A stretch of DNA of 64,000 nucleotides from DASRDZ01 sp035652335 (GTDB lineage: Bacteria > Chloroflexota > Dormibacteria > Aeolococcales > Aeolococcaceae). The DNA is taken from the NCBI GenBank assembly GCA_035652335.1, contig DASRDZ010000078.1, positions 1 through 64,000 of the forward strand, given 5' to 3'. The notes under the pieces are model-generated. The model saw only the letters and a program-made list of their open reading frames with translations. It was not told where the DNA came from and did no database searches. Shown one piece after another: positions 1 through 7,772 of the stretch; position 1 is the stretch's first letter, and every line of letters starts with the position of its first letter. A program made the position numbers and the translations under genes.

Positions 1-423
1 CCCCAGAGCCCGCATCGCCTCACGCCACACCTTGAGGTGATGGTGGCCATGGACCAGGCTGCCAACGCTCTGCACCGCCGCGAAGCCGGCGAGCGCACCG
101 CCGGCGACGCCGCCGATGGCGTTGCCCGCGCCGATCATGCCCACACCGGTGGTGGTGGCGTTGGCGAAGGAGAACTTCCAGGTGTCCTTGTCGTGGTGGA
201 CGTCCATCTCGGTCCCGGCGGCGATCTTGGGGAAGCTGAGGCGGATGTCGCCGAGGGCGACGTCGAGCTCGCGGCCCTTCTTGTCGGTGGTGAAGGTGAG
301 CCGGCCGTCGCGCAGCTCGAGGACGCCGGCATGCGTGCCGTGCACCCAGGTGACGTGCTCGACTGCTGACTGGAGCTGCGGCGCGTTCGGGTCGGGATCG
401 GTGGCGGGGTTGGGGGATTCCAT
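1..423 (-). CDS. PH-like domain protein, 3' end cut by window edge
   Basis: 141 codons are visible with no stop, so the C-terminus lies outside the window. An in-frame TAG five codons upstream fixes the ATG at 423. Residues about 20-80 form an alternating strand pattern (HVTWVHG, GVLELRDGRLTF, LDVALGDIRLSFP, WKFSFANA) like a compact PH/GRAM-type beta domain. A Gly/Ala-rich stretch follows (about 95-120) that could be a membrane hairpin, then a His-rich turn (GHHHLKVWREA). No catalytic motif is visible. It is divergent from the zinc-ribbon membrane protein at 518 and is probably leaderless. The function is unknown; another PH-like protein lies at 13983-14369. Confidence 0.72.
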   Translation of the reverse strand, partial: MESPNPATDPDPNAPQLQSAVEHVTWVHGTHAGVLELRDGRLTFTTDKKGRELDVALGDIRLSFPKIAAGTEMDVHHDKDTWKFSFANATTTGVGMIGAGNAIGGVAGGALAGFAAVQSVGSLVHGHHHLKVWREAMRALG

Positions 424-431
424 GGAATAGC

Positions 432-513
432 TAGCCTACGGACCTTCGCGGTGGTTGGCTGTAGAGAGTTGTGAAGGGCGCTTCCGCGGCTCCCGGCGTC
501 GGGTAGCCTACGG
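432..513. promoter_or_regulatory. divergent leaderless-type promoters with a repeated 10-mer
   Basis: The 10-mer TAGCCTACGG occurs twice, at 432-441 and 504-513. On the plus strand the second copy supplies a TANNNT -10 element (TAGCCT) eight bases before the ATG at 518. On the minus strand the first copy supplies TAGGCT nine bases before the ATG at 423. That spacing is what leaderless transcripts show in high-GC Gram-positives, and neither gene has a Shine-Dalgarno sequence. Promoter activity is inferred. Confidence 0.45.
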
Positions 514-517
514 CGCG

Positions 518-1537
518 ATGGTCTGTCCAACCTGTCACGCCGCCGTCGACGACAACGCCGCATCGTGCCCGGCCTGCGGCGCCGCCGTGCACCCCGCCGC
601 TCCGAGCGCCGCCGACACGGCGAGGCAGCTCGGCGCACAGCTCGACGTCGCCCGCAGGCGGCTCCCCTACGGATCCATCCACCTCGCGGCCGTCGGCTTC
701 GCCGTGGCGGCGGTGCTGTTGAGCTTCACCTCGTGGGGCGCCCGTCCAGCGTGGTGGTTGACGATCCTCACCGTGGCGGGCATGGCCGCCGTCGCCGCGG
801 CCGACCTGCGCGGCCGCGGCGCCTTCAAGGTGGCGACGTGGCCGCTCAGCGCTGTCCAGGAAAGGCTCCTCGCGGCGGTGACGGCGATCCTGCTCGCCTC
901 GACAACGCTGATCAGCTGGCACATCACCCTCGGATCGCTGTCGTGGCTGCTCGCGTCGGCCTGCTTCGCGTGGGGCGCATGGCCGCTGCTGCGCGCATAC
1001 GTGGACGTCAGCCCGAAGCGGTTGCTCGGTGGCTACCGGGTCCTCGCCGTCGGCGGTGCCGTCGTGCTGCTCGCGGCGATGACCCAGAACGTCGGCCAGG
1101 GGTCGAACAGCCTGCTCCCCGGCTACGGGTACGGGTGCAGCTTCAGCGGCTGCGGCTACGGCGTCAACTACGGCTTCGGCTCCATGACCGCGTTCGGAGT
1201 GATCTACCAGGGCGTCGGCATCGAGTGGGCCGAGTTCGTCGTCATCGCGGTCTTCGCCGGACTGGCGGCCCTCCTCGCCGCCGGTGCATGGCGCCCCTCG
1301 TGGCTGCGCGCCGTCCCGCTGGCGACGGCCGCGTTCACCGTCGCGTGGCTCGCCTGGGCGATGGCGGGCAGCGTCCTCGTCAAGGGCGGCACCAAGCAGC
1401 TCGCCTGGTGGGTCCTCATCGGCGGCCTCGCGGCCTACACCGTGGGCTCGGCGTTCATCGCCAGCGGGCAGGAGGATGGCCAGTACGCGCCCGCACGCCT
1501 GGCCCGCCGCCTGCGCGGAGCGCAACCGGCCCGCTGA
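518..1537 (+). CDS. zinc-ribbon multi-pass membrane protein
   Basis: 339 residues. The N-terminus is a short zinc ribbon with two CxxC pairs (CPTC at residues 3-6, CPAC at about 18-21), the typical zinc_ribbon_2 arrangement. About eight hydrophobic helices follow from residue 50 to 325. Between helices, around residues 200-225, is a Gly/Tyr-rich loop with two Cys (GYGYGCSFSGCGYG). The reading frame opens further upstream, but starting at 518 puts the zinc ribbon at the N-terminus and fits the TAGCCT element upstream. Such proteins are common in actinobacterial-type genomes as poorly characterised membrane proteins; the substrate or role is unknown. The tail Arg-rich segment (RLARRLRG) is probably cytoplasmic. 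Confidence 0.8.
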   Translation: MVCPTCHAAVDDNAASCPACGAAVHPAAPSAADTARQLGAQLDVARRRLPYGSIHLAAVGFAVAAVLLSFTSWGARPAWWLTILTVAGMAAVAAADLRGRGAFKVATWPLSAVQERLLAAVTAILLASTTLISWHITLGSLSWLLASACFAWGAWPLLRAYVDVSPKRLLGGYRVLAVGGAVVLLAAMTQNVGQGSNSLLPGYGYGCSFSGCGYGVNYGFGSMTAFGVIYQGVGIEWAEFVVIAVFAGLAALLAAGAWRPSWLRAVPLATAAFTVAWLAWAMAGSVLVKGGTKQLAWWVLIGGLAAYTVGSAFIASGQEDGQYAPARLARRLRGAQPAR

Positions 1538-1564
1538 GCCACCTCCGGCCTCTGCCGGGCCCGG

Positions 1565-2917
1565 TCAGGTGCAGAGGTCGTGGCTGCCCGAGGGGTTCCA
1601 GACTCCCACGCGGATGCTGGTGACGTTGCCCGACGAGTCGGTGCAGTACTTGTGCATCTGGAACATGTTGGTGCCGGCGTGGTCGTAGTTGGCGAACCAG
1701 TAGCCGCCCGCCCCCATGAAGGTGTCGTGCGTCTCCGAGCCGGTGGGGGAGACGTTGCTGACGTACGACGCCGTGCAGTCGCCGGTGCCACCCAGGCCGA
1801 AGAGCAGGAGGCCGTTGTAGTTGTCGATCGGGACCTGGTAGCCGAGGTCGTTGGTGACGCCGTAGCGGTTGACCGGCGACTCGACCAGGTCCACCTGGCC
1901 CGGGGTCGAGGGATCCATGAAGATGTGGCTGCCGGTGAGGTAGACGTAGTTGGCGCTCGGGACGAGGCTGTCGAAGCTCGACGCGCTGCTGGAGTCGATC
2001 ACCTTGCAGCCGTTGCTCCACAGTCCGGTGCTGAACGTGTAGGTGAACAGCCAGACGTCGCCGTTGAAGTCGCTGCACGGGCCGTTCTGGTACCCGCCGG
2101 TCCCGCCGCTGGCGATGTTGCCGTCCTTGATCCCGGTCATCACCAGGAGCAGGTGCCCGTTGTTGTCGTAGGTCACGCTGGGCTCGGTCCAGATGCGGTA
2201 CGTGTTGGCGGTGACCCCGGGGGGCTGCGAGGGCGAGCCGGTGGCCCAGGTGTTGGTCTGGTCGACGCGTGCGGCGAAGGTGGGATCGCCGCTGTAGTTC
2301 CAGTAGGTCCCGACCCAGCCGCGGGTCTCCTTGGTGGCGTCGAGCGTGCTCTGCGCCGGCGGTTGCACCCCGGTGCCCGCAGGGCTGGCCTGTGACTCGT
2401 AGCCGATCCAGCCGAGGTTGTTGACGCCCGAGCCCAGCGGCACGCAGTGGTAGGTCGGGTCCTGGTCGACCGCCGACTTCGGGTACGTGTGCCAGAAGGT
2501 GAACCAGGCGCCGTTGCCGCCCACGACGCTGCCGGGCACCCAGGTCGCCGTGGCCGTCTCGTGGATCCAGTCCATGGTGCCGTACACCCCGCCCGAGTCG
2601 GTGACGCTGTGCACGTAGTTGAGCGATCGCGCGTTGTTGACGGTCGTCGTGCTGCTGTTGTACGAGGTGTAGCCGAGGTTGTTCGACACCGTGACGTCGG
2701 AGTTGCCGGTGTTGTTGTTCACCAGCGAGTACACGCTCCAGTCGGCGGCATTGCTGCTGTCACGGACGTTCTGCTCGACGTCGCCGTACCCGAGGCTGGG
2801 CGCCGTGCCCACGCCGGAGAACGTCAACTGCGTCTCGTCGATCGCATGCGCGGTGAACGAGGACGCCGCCAGCACCGGGATCGCGCAGCCCAACGCGGCC
2901 AGGAAACGCAACCGCAT
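1565..2917 (-). CDS. secreted protein of unknown function
   Basis: 450 residues with a clear Sec signal peptide (MRLRFLAALGCAIPVLAASS, cleavage after an AHA-type site near residue 24). The mature part is rich in Tyr, Trp, Asn, Gly and Ser and has no transmembrane segment, which fits an extracellular beta-rich domain. I do not recognise a family. The ATG at 2917 is preferred over an in-frame GTG at 2923 because TGGGGAAG lies about five bases before it. Four or more Cys (for example YHCVPLG, NGPCSDF, GTGDCTAS, SHDLC at the end) could form disulfides. It is divergent from the HD-GYP/LuxR regulator at 3075, with a perfect inverted repeat between them, so that protein may control it. It ends 28 bases from the converging gene at 1537. 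Confidence 0.8.
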   Translation of the reverse strand: MRLRFLAALGCAIPVLAASSFTAHAIDETQLTFSGVGTAPSLGYGDVEQNVRDSSNAADWSVYSLVNNNTGNSDVTVSNNLGYTSYNSSTTTVNNARSLNYVHSVTDSGGVYGTMDWIHETATATWVPGSVVGGNGAWFTFWHTYPKSAVDQDPTYHCVPLGSGVNNLGWIGYESQASPAGTGVQPPAQSTLDATKETRGWVGTYWNYSGDPTFAARVDQTNTWATGSPSQPPGVTANTYRIWTEPSVTYDNNGHLLLVMTGIKDGNIASGGTGGYQNGPCSDFNGDVWLFTYTFSTGLWSNGCKVIDSSSASSFDSLVPSANYVYLTGSHIFMDPSTPGQVDLVESPVNRYGVTNDLGYQVPIDNYNGLLLFGLGGTGDCTASYVSNVSPTGSETHDTFMGAGGYWFANYDHAGTNMFQMHKYCTDSSGNVTSIRVGVWNPSGSHDLCT

Positions 2918-2964
2918 AGCCACTTCCCCACGAGCGCCGCGCCGGCAGCCGCAGAGCCGTCGTT

Positions 2965-3017
2965 TTGGACGAGGCGATCAGCTTGTATGATAGGTAGGCT
3001 GGACCCTGTCATACAAG
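2965..3017. promoter_or_regulatory. divergent promoter region with 9-bp inverted repeat
   Basis: CTTGTATGA at 2982-2990 and TCATACAAG at 3009-3017 are perfect inverted repeats separated by 18 bases, in an AT-richer patch of the genome. The left arm contains a near-consensus -10 on the plus strand (TATGAT, 2986-2991) with TTGGAC 15 bases upstream. The right arm contains TATGAC on the minus strand. The arms therefore coincide with -10 elements for the regulator at 3075 and the secreted protein at 2917. A dimeric repressor or activator site is likely; the adjacent LuxR-type protein is the obvious candidate but this is inferred. Confidence 0.5.
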
Positions 3018-3074
3018 TCGGCGCGAGGCGCGGGTGTACCGTCACATGGTCAGCACCGTCCTGAGGGGGACTCC

Positions 3075-4649
3075 ATGCCCGCCGCCCCAGCGCTCCGTCT
3101 CGGCGAGCTCGTCGCAACCTTCGCCCTCGCCCAGGACAACGCGTTCGGCCAGCCGCTGGAGTCGCAGCTGCGATCGTGCCTGCTGGCCGGCTGGATGGCC
3201 GAGGAGGCAGGGTTCGACGCGGAGCTGTCCGCAACTGTCTACTGGGTGGCGCTGCTGCGGTACCTCGGCTGCACCGGCCACGCGCACGAGGTCGCGGCGT
3301 ACCTCGGCGACGAGATCGCGGCCCGCGCACGCACGCTCCTGCACGATTCCGCCAATCCCGCCGAGGTGGCCGGCGACGTGATCGCCCTGGCCAGCGCGGC
3401 CCGTCCGGACGAGGACCCTGCGCAGGTCGCCAGGTCGGTGATGGCCACCATCCACGAGTGGGCGGTGTCCAACTTCGCGGCCGGCTGTGAGGTGGCCGAC
3501 CTGCTGGCGCAACGGCTCGGCTTCTCGGACGCGGTCCGCGACGCGCTGGCCTGCACCTTCGAGCGGTGGAACGGCAAGGGCGTGCCCCGGGGCGTCGCCG
3601 GCGAGGACATCCCGCTGGCGATGCGGGTGGTGCACGTCAGCCACGACATGGAGGCGATCGCGCGGCTCGTGTCACCGCGCGACGCGCTGGTCACCCTCGC
3701 GGACCGCCGCGACCGCACCTACGACCCCGCCCTCGCCGACCTCTTCGCCGCCCGCGGCGCCGAGTGGCTGGAGCGCCTGGCCACGCTCGACCCCTGGGAC
3801 GCGGTCCTCGACCTGGAGCCGTCCCCACGCCGCATCCTGTCCGGCGAGGCGCTCGACGAGGCGCTGGTCGTGGTCGCGGACTTCATCGACCTCAAGTCGC
3901 CGTACCTGGCCGGGTTCAGCCGGCGGTGCGCGGATCTCGTCACCACCGCCGCGCGCCAGAGCGGCGTCGACGCCGACGGTGTGAGCCTGCTGCGTCGAGC
4001 CGCCTGGGTGCACGACATCGGTCTCACCGGCGTCCCCAACACCATCCTCGACAAGGCCACTCCGCTGACCAGGGCCGAGAACGACCGCTACGAGGTGCAC
4101 CCCCTGCTCACCGAGCAGGTGCTGCGCCGGACCCCGACTCTCTCCGCGCTCAACCCGGTCGCCGGCGCCCATCACGAGCACGCCGACGGGACGGGCTTCC
4201 ACAAGGGGCTTGCCGCGCACGCCTGCCACCCGTGGGCGGGGCTCCTCGCTGCGGCGGACGGTTTCGTGTCGCTCACCACCGAGCGCGCGTCCGGTCCCGC
4301 CATGTCGCCGCCGGCTGCGGCTGCGGAGCTCCGGCGCCGTGCCGGCGCAGGCTGGTACGAGGCGCGTGCCACCGAGGCCGTCCTCGAGGCGGCGGGCCAG
4401 GGCAGGACGCGACGGTCGCGGCGCCCGTCCTCACCGTCATTCCCGGGCCGGTTGAGCGCCCGCGAAGTCGAGGTGCTGCGCCTCGCCGCGCGTGGCCTGA
4501 CCACCGGCCAGATCGCCGTCCGGCTGGAGATCTCGGCGAAGACCGCCGACCACCACATCCAGCACGTCTACACCAAGACCGGCGTGTACTCGCGCGGCGC
4601 GGCGGCGCTGTGGGCGATGGAGCACGGCCTGGTCAGCGGGGCCGCCTAG
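3075..4649 (+). CDS. tandem HD-GYP-like protein with C-terminal LuxR HTH
   Basis: 524 residues. The second HD domain carries HD at 313-314 in VHDIGLTG, then HHEHADGTG at 366-374 and a downstream AADGF segment. This matches the HD-GYP phosphodiesterase pattern, except that the Lys after HDIG is Leu and the GYP is GFH. The N-terminal half looks like a worn copy of the same domain: FERWNGKGVPRG near residue 162 and IPLAMRVVHVSHD resemble HHERWDGxGYPxG and the following helix, but the metal-binding His are gone. Residues 460-520 are a LuxR/FixJ helix-turn-helix (LSAREVEVLRLAARGLTTGQ). The start follows GAGGGGGA. It could link cyclic dinucleotide sensing or hydrolysis to transcription; whether it is catalytically active is open. 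Confidence 0.87.
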   Translation: MPAAPALRLGELVATFALAQDNAFGQPLESQLRSCLLAGWMAEEAGFDAELSATVYWVALLRYLGCTGHAHEVAAYLGDEIAARARTLLHDSANPAEVAGDVIALASAARPDEDPAQVARSVMATIHEWAVSNFAAGCEVADLLAQRLGFSDAVRDALACTFERWNGKGVPRGVAGEDIPLAMRVVHVSHDMEAIARLVSPRDALVTLADRRDRTYDPALADLFAARGAEWLERLATLDPWDAVLDLEPSPRRILSGEALDEALVVVADFIDLKSPYLAGFSRRCADLVTTAARQSGVDADGVSLLRRAAWVHDIGLTGVPNTILDKATPLTRAENDRYEVHPLLTEQVLRRTPTLSALNPVAGAHHEHADGTGFHKGLAAHACHPWAGLLAAADGFVSLTTERASGPAMSPPAAAAELRRRAGAGWYEARATEAVLEAAGQGRTRRSRRPSSPSFPGRLSAREVEVLRLAARGLTTGQIAVRLEISAKTADHHIQHVYTKTGVYSRGAAALWAMEHGLVSGAA

Positions 4650-4766
4650 CCCCGGACGGCGGCGTCGGCGGCTGCAGACACGTAGGGAACCTTCCCGATG
4701 TTTCGCGCGGCGTGACCGCTCACCTTTCGGTGCGTGCAGTCCATCACGTCACCGGGGGACCATCAC

Positions 4767-6101
4767 ATGAGCACTCACAGCAGCACGAGAAGGAGCATCG
4801 GCCTGCGCCTGCCGGCCGCAGGGTTCGCGGGGCTGACGGCAGCAGTGGCGGTCGCCACGATCGCTGCGCCCGCCGCGGCGTCGGCAGCAGGTCAGGCCAC
4901 CGGGCCGGTGGGAGCCGTGTACGTCGCGTCGAACTCGTGGACAGGCAACCAGATCATCACCTTTCCCCGGCTCGCCGACGGCACCCTGCTGGCGCCGCTG
5001 CCGGGCGTCGCGACCGGTGGTCTCGGTTCGGGTCCCGGCGCGATCCCCGGAGTCGCCACCGACCCGCTGGGGTCCGACAGCTCGCTGGTGGTCGACGCCA
5101 AGGAGATGCGGCTCTTCGCGGTGAACGCGGGGAGCAACTCGGTGTCGATGTTCACCATCAAGCCCGGTGGGATCACGCTGGTCGACACAGCCCCCTCGCA
5201 GGGCCAGTACCCCGTGAGCATCGCCGTCAACGGTGACACCGTCTACGTGCTCAACTCGGAGAGCAACTCGGTGACACGGTTCGCGGTCGCCCACGGCCAG
5301 CTCAACGCACAGCAGACGTGCGCACTCCCCGTGGCGCCGCGACCGCTCGACCCGCCGTACCCCGCCACCACCACGCACAGCGAGCAGCCGGTGGCCACCG
5401 AGGCGCCCGGGATGATCGGCCTGAGCCCCGACGGCAAGCACCTCGTCGTGGTGGGCAAGGAGGGACCGGTGCTCACCGGCTTCCCGCTCGGCCAGACCAC
5501 GGGCAACGGCGAGGTGGACGTCTACGGCACCGCGCCGGACGGCACCGTGACCAACTGCGACAGCCCCACCGCGTACGTGTTGCCGGAGAACGCGCCGGCC
5601 CAGGGCAAGTTCCCGTTCTCGTTCGCGTGGTCGGCGGGCGGCCAGCTCCTGCTGACCGAGGTGTTCGGCACCGGTGCGACGCTTCCCGCCAGCGCGCTGC
5701 AGCCGTTCACCCTGAACGCCGACGGTTCGCTCACCCCGCTCTCCGCGCCGGTCGGCGACGGGCAGATCGCCGTCTGCTGGATCTCGGTCAGCGGCCAGAA
5801 CGTCTACACCACCAACTACCTGACCAACGACATCAGCAGCTACACGGTGAGCCGCCAGGGATCTCTCGCGGTCAACGTCCCGATCGCCGGTGGCGTGCAG
5901 CCGGGGACGCTGGTGACGCCGATCGACCAGACGCTCTCCCCTGACGGGCACTTCCTCTACCAGCTGTCCCCGGGCAACGGGGCGGTGGTGCCGTTCGCGA
6001 TCAACGGCAGCAGCGGCGGTCTGACCCAGCTCACGTCGGTCGCCGACGGCCTGGGGGCGGGGCAGTCTCCCCAGGGCATCGCCGCCGTCGACTACCAGTA
6101 G
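4767..6101 (+). CDS. secreted lactonase-family beta-propeller
   Basis: 444 residues. A long signal peptide (twin-Arg-free, hydrophobic core AGFAGLTAAVAVATIAAP) ends near an ASA site. The mature protein has repeated propeller-blade signatures: VDAKEMRLFAVNAGSNSVSMF, TVYVLNSESNSVTRFAV, GLSPDGKHLVVVG and LSPDGHFLYQLSPGNGAVVPF. These match the lactonase/YVTN seven-bladed fold of the 6-phosphogluconolactonase superfamily, but a catalytic role is not implied for secreted members. The ATG at 4767 is preferred because CGGGGGA lies seven bases upstream; an earlier ATG at 4734 has no such site. The gene follows the HD-GYP/LuxR regulator by 118 bases and is closed by a strong hairpin at 6116-6146. Confidence 0.83.
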   Translation: MSTHSSTRRSIGLRLPAAGFAGLTAAVAVATIAAPAAASAAGQATGPVGAVYVASNSWTGNQIITFPRLADGTLLAPLPGVATGGLGSGPGAIPGVATDPLGSDSSLVVDAKEMRLFAVNAGSNSVSMFTIKPGGITLVDTAPSQGQYPVSIAVNGDTVYVLNSESNSVTRFAVAHGQLNAQQTCALPVAPRPLDPPYPATTTHSEQPVATEAPGMIGLSPDGKHLVVVGKEGPVLTGFPLGQTTGNGEVDVYGTAPDGTVTNCDSPTAYVLPENAPAQGKFPFSFAWSAGGQLLLTEVFGTGATLPASALQPFTLNADGSLTPLSAPVGDGQIAVCWISVSGQNVYTTNYLTNDISSYTVSRQGSLAVNVPIAGGVQPGTLVTPIDQTLSPDGHFLYQLSPGNGAVVPFAINGSSGGLTQLTSVADGLGAGQSPQGIAAVDYQ

Positions 6102-6115
6102 CCGGCGGATCACAG

Positions 6116-6146
6116 CGAGGGGCCGAGAGTCGCTCTCGGCCCCTCG
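6116..6146. terminator. bidirectional hairpin terminator between convergent genes
   Basis: CGAGGGGCCGAGAG (6116-6129) and CTCTCGGCCCCTCG (6133-6146) form a perfect 14-bp stem with a 3-base TCG loop. It lies between the stop codons of the converging genes at 6101 and 6208. There is no T-run, as often in GC-rich genomes, but stem length and position make a shared terminator likely. Confidence 0.8.
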
Positions 6147-6207
6147 AGCACGTCCGCGGTGCGGGTGGCGATCGGAGCAACCCGCCGTTGCCTCCTCGTG
6201 CGCCGAG

Positions 6208-7059
6208 TCAGTGCACCGACTGCGCGATGCGGATGAGGTCCGCGCTGGAGAAGTGCAGGCCGGCGGTGGTGAGGTCGTAGGTGAACCCGTCGCGCTGCCA
6301 GGTCAGCTCCTCGTCGTCCGCGCCCGGGTTCCACCTCGCCGCGGTGCCCGGCCCGCCGTCGCCGTACGAGCCGTGGACGTAGTACGCGGGACCGCCGTCC
6401 ACGGTGAGGCGCTGCACCGTCCCGGAGGGCACGGCGGACCCGCTCTGCGGTGTTCCCCGAACGATCTGGAGACTGAGGCTCCTGCCACCCCCGGCATCGC
6501 CGTAGGTGAGCAGCACGGAGCTGCGGGGAGCCCCCATGGTGATCCCGACCAGTGCGCCCTGGAAGCTCAGGCCGGACGGCAGGTCGGCCGGCGTCGGGAT
6601 GGTGAAGTCCACCTCCCGCTGCGCCGCGGCCACGCTGAGATCGGGCCGGCACTCGAAGGCGTGTGGCACCTGCGGATACGGCGGGGTTGCGGGGATCTGC
6701 GAGCAGGGCATGGGCGATCCGGTGGCGCGGTGCCCGCCGCCTCCGGCAGGAAGCCCCCCCGGGGGCGACAGCTGGCTCGGAGCCCCCTCCATGAGGCCCA
6801 ACCTCTGCTGGATGCCCACCGGGAGGACCGCCCGGGCGATCGCCGCCCCGGCGGGGGTCGCCGCCAGCGCCACCGCCGCAACGGCGCCGGCCCCCAGGGC
6901 GACCGCCACCCGGCGGCCGCGCCGAGGGGGCGCGGCCCGCGATCCGCTGAGCACGCGGGTGCGCAGCGCGTCGGGGACGGGGCCGACCTCGATGCGCGCC
7001 AGGCGCGCGCCGAGCGGATCGCCGTGGACGGCGCGCTCGATCTCGGACAGGCGGGTCAT
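6208..7059 (-). CDS. membrane-anchored anti-sigma-like protein
   Basis: 283 residues. The N-terminal ~45 residues are cytosolic (TRLSEIERAVHGDPLG, then a basic stretch PPRRGRRVA). One transmembrane helix follows (about 48-72, Ala/Val-rich), then a Pro/Gly-rich linker and an extracytoplasmic domain with strand pairs (VDFTIPTPADLPSGLSFQ, LTYGDAGGGRSLSLQIV, DGGPAYYVHGSY). It overlaps the ECF sigma factor stop by ATGA, the usual arrangement for a sigma/anti-sigma pair. The zinc-binding HxxxCxxC motif of ZAS anti-sigma factors is absent, so the assignment rests on context and topology. The outer domain resembles DUF4367-type modules, which is only an impression. Confidence 0.7.
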   Translation of the reverse strand: MTRLSEIERAVHGDPLGARLARIEVGPVPDALRTRVLSGSRAAPPRRGRRVAVALGAGAVAAVALAATPAGAAIARAVLPVGIQQRLGLMEGAPSQLSPPGGLPAGGGGHRATGSPMPCSQIPATPPYPQVPHAFECRPDLSVAAAQREVDFTIPTPADLPSGLSFQGALVGITMGAPRSSVLLTYGDAGGGRSLSLQIVRGTPQSGSAVPSGTVQRLTVDGGPAYYVHGSYGDGGPGTAARWNPGADDEELTWQRDGFTYDLTTAGLHFSSADLIRIAQSVH

Positions 7060-7637
7060 TCGTCCACCTCCCGATGCTCCAGGTCCGCCCGAAGCCGGTC
7101 GAGCGCGCGGCGCAGCGCTTTGGCCACGGCCATCCGCGTCGTCCCCAGGCAGGCCGCGGTCTCCGCCGCACTCAGTCCCGCCCCGTAGTGCAGCGCGATG
7201 AGGCTGCGATGCCGGCGCGGGAGGCGGCGGACGGCCTCGATCAACTGCTCGTCGCGCAACCGGTCGAGGGCGAGCGCCTCCGGCGAGACATCGGCTGACC
7301 CACGCTCGTGGACGCCGAGCCGCCCGATCAGCAGCTCGGTGCGCCGCGAGAGGCGGCCCGCGTCGCGGGCGAGGTTCACCACCACACGCCACAGCCAGGC
7401 GTCGAAGGAGCCGCGCCCGGATTCCCACCGCTCCGGGCGCTCCAGCGCGCGAAGCATCGCCTGCTGCGCGAGGTCCTCGGGGTCGCTGCCCCAGGGGGAC
7501 ACCATGATGGCGAAGCGGCGAACCCGGGGCAGGTGGATGCTGACCAGCTCCTCGGCGGTGAGCGGCGCGCCGGCATCCGCCGGGGACACGGCGCGGGGGT
7601 TCGCAGCAGGGTCCATGGTCGCGGTGATGGTCTGCAT
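7056..7637 (-). CDS. ECF-family RNA polymerase sigma factor
   Basis: 193 residues from the ATG at 7637; an alternative ATG at 7613 gives 185. Region 2 is visible as DPEDLAQQAMLRALERPERW and GSFDAWLWRVVVNLARDAGR (about residues 50-95). Region 4 is visible as LIEAVRRLPRRHRSLIALHY followed by the helix-turn-helix LSAAETAACLGTTRMAVAKA (about 135-180). The length and the two-domain layout are those of ECF sigma factors. The stop overlaps the start of the anti-sigma-like gene by four bases. It is divergent from the secreted CocE-type hydrolase at 7773, which may be a target. No strong Shine-Dalgarno sequence marks either start. Confidence 0.9.
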   Translation of the reverse strand: MQTITATMDPAANPRAVSPADAGAPLTAEELVSIHLPRVRRFAIMVSPWGSDPEDLAQQAMLRALERPERWESGRGSFDAWLWRVVVNLARDAGRLSRRTELLIGRLGVHERGSADVSPEALALDRLRDEQLIEAVRRLPRRHRSLIALHYGAGLSAAETAACLGTTRMAVAKALRRALDRLRADLEHREVDE

Positions 7638-7772
7638 GGTCCATACACGGAGATGCCGGCGATCTGTGCCGCTCGCCCGCCCGGGGCCGCCAGAGCTCAC
7701 CTTCCGCCCAGCGCAAGAGCGATGAGCCTGAACCGTTGGACAAGTGTCGACGCAGATTGGCAGGAGCGAAGG

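Noticed and set aside
4734..4766. Upstream ATG at 4734 for the lactonase-type protein
   Set aside because: It adds residues before the signal peptide and has no ribosome site, whereas CGGGGGA is well placed for 4767.
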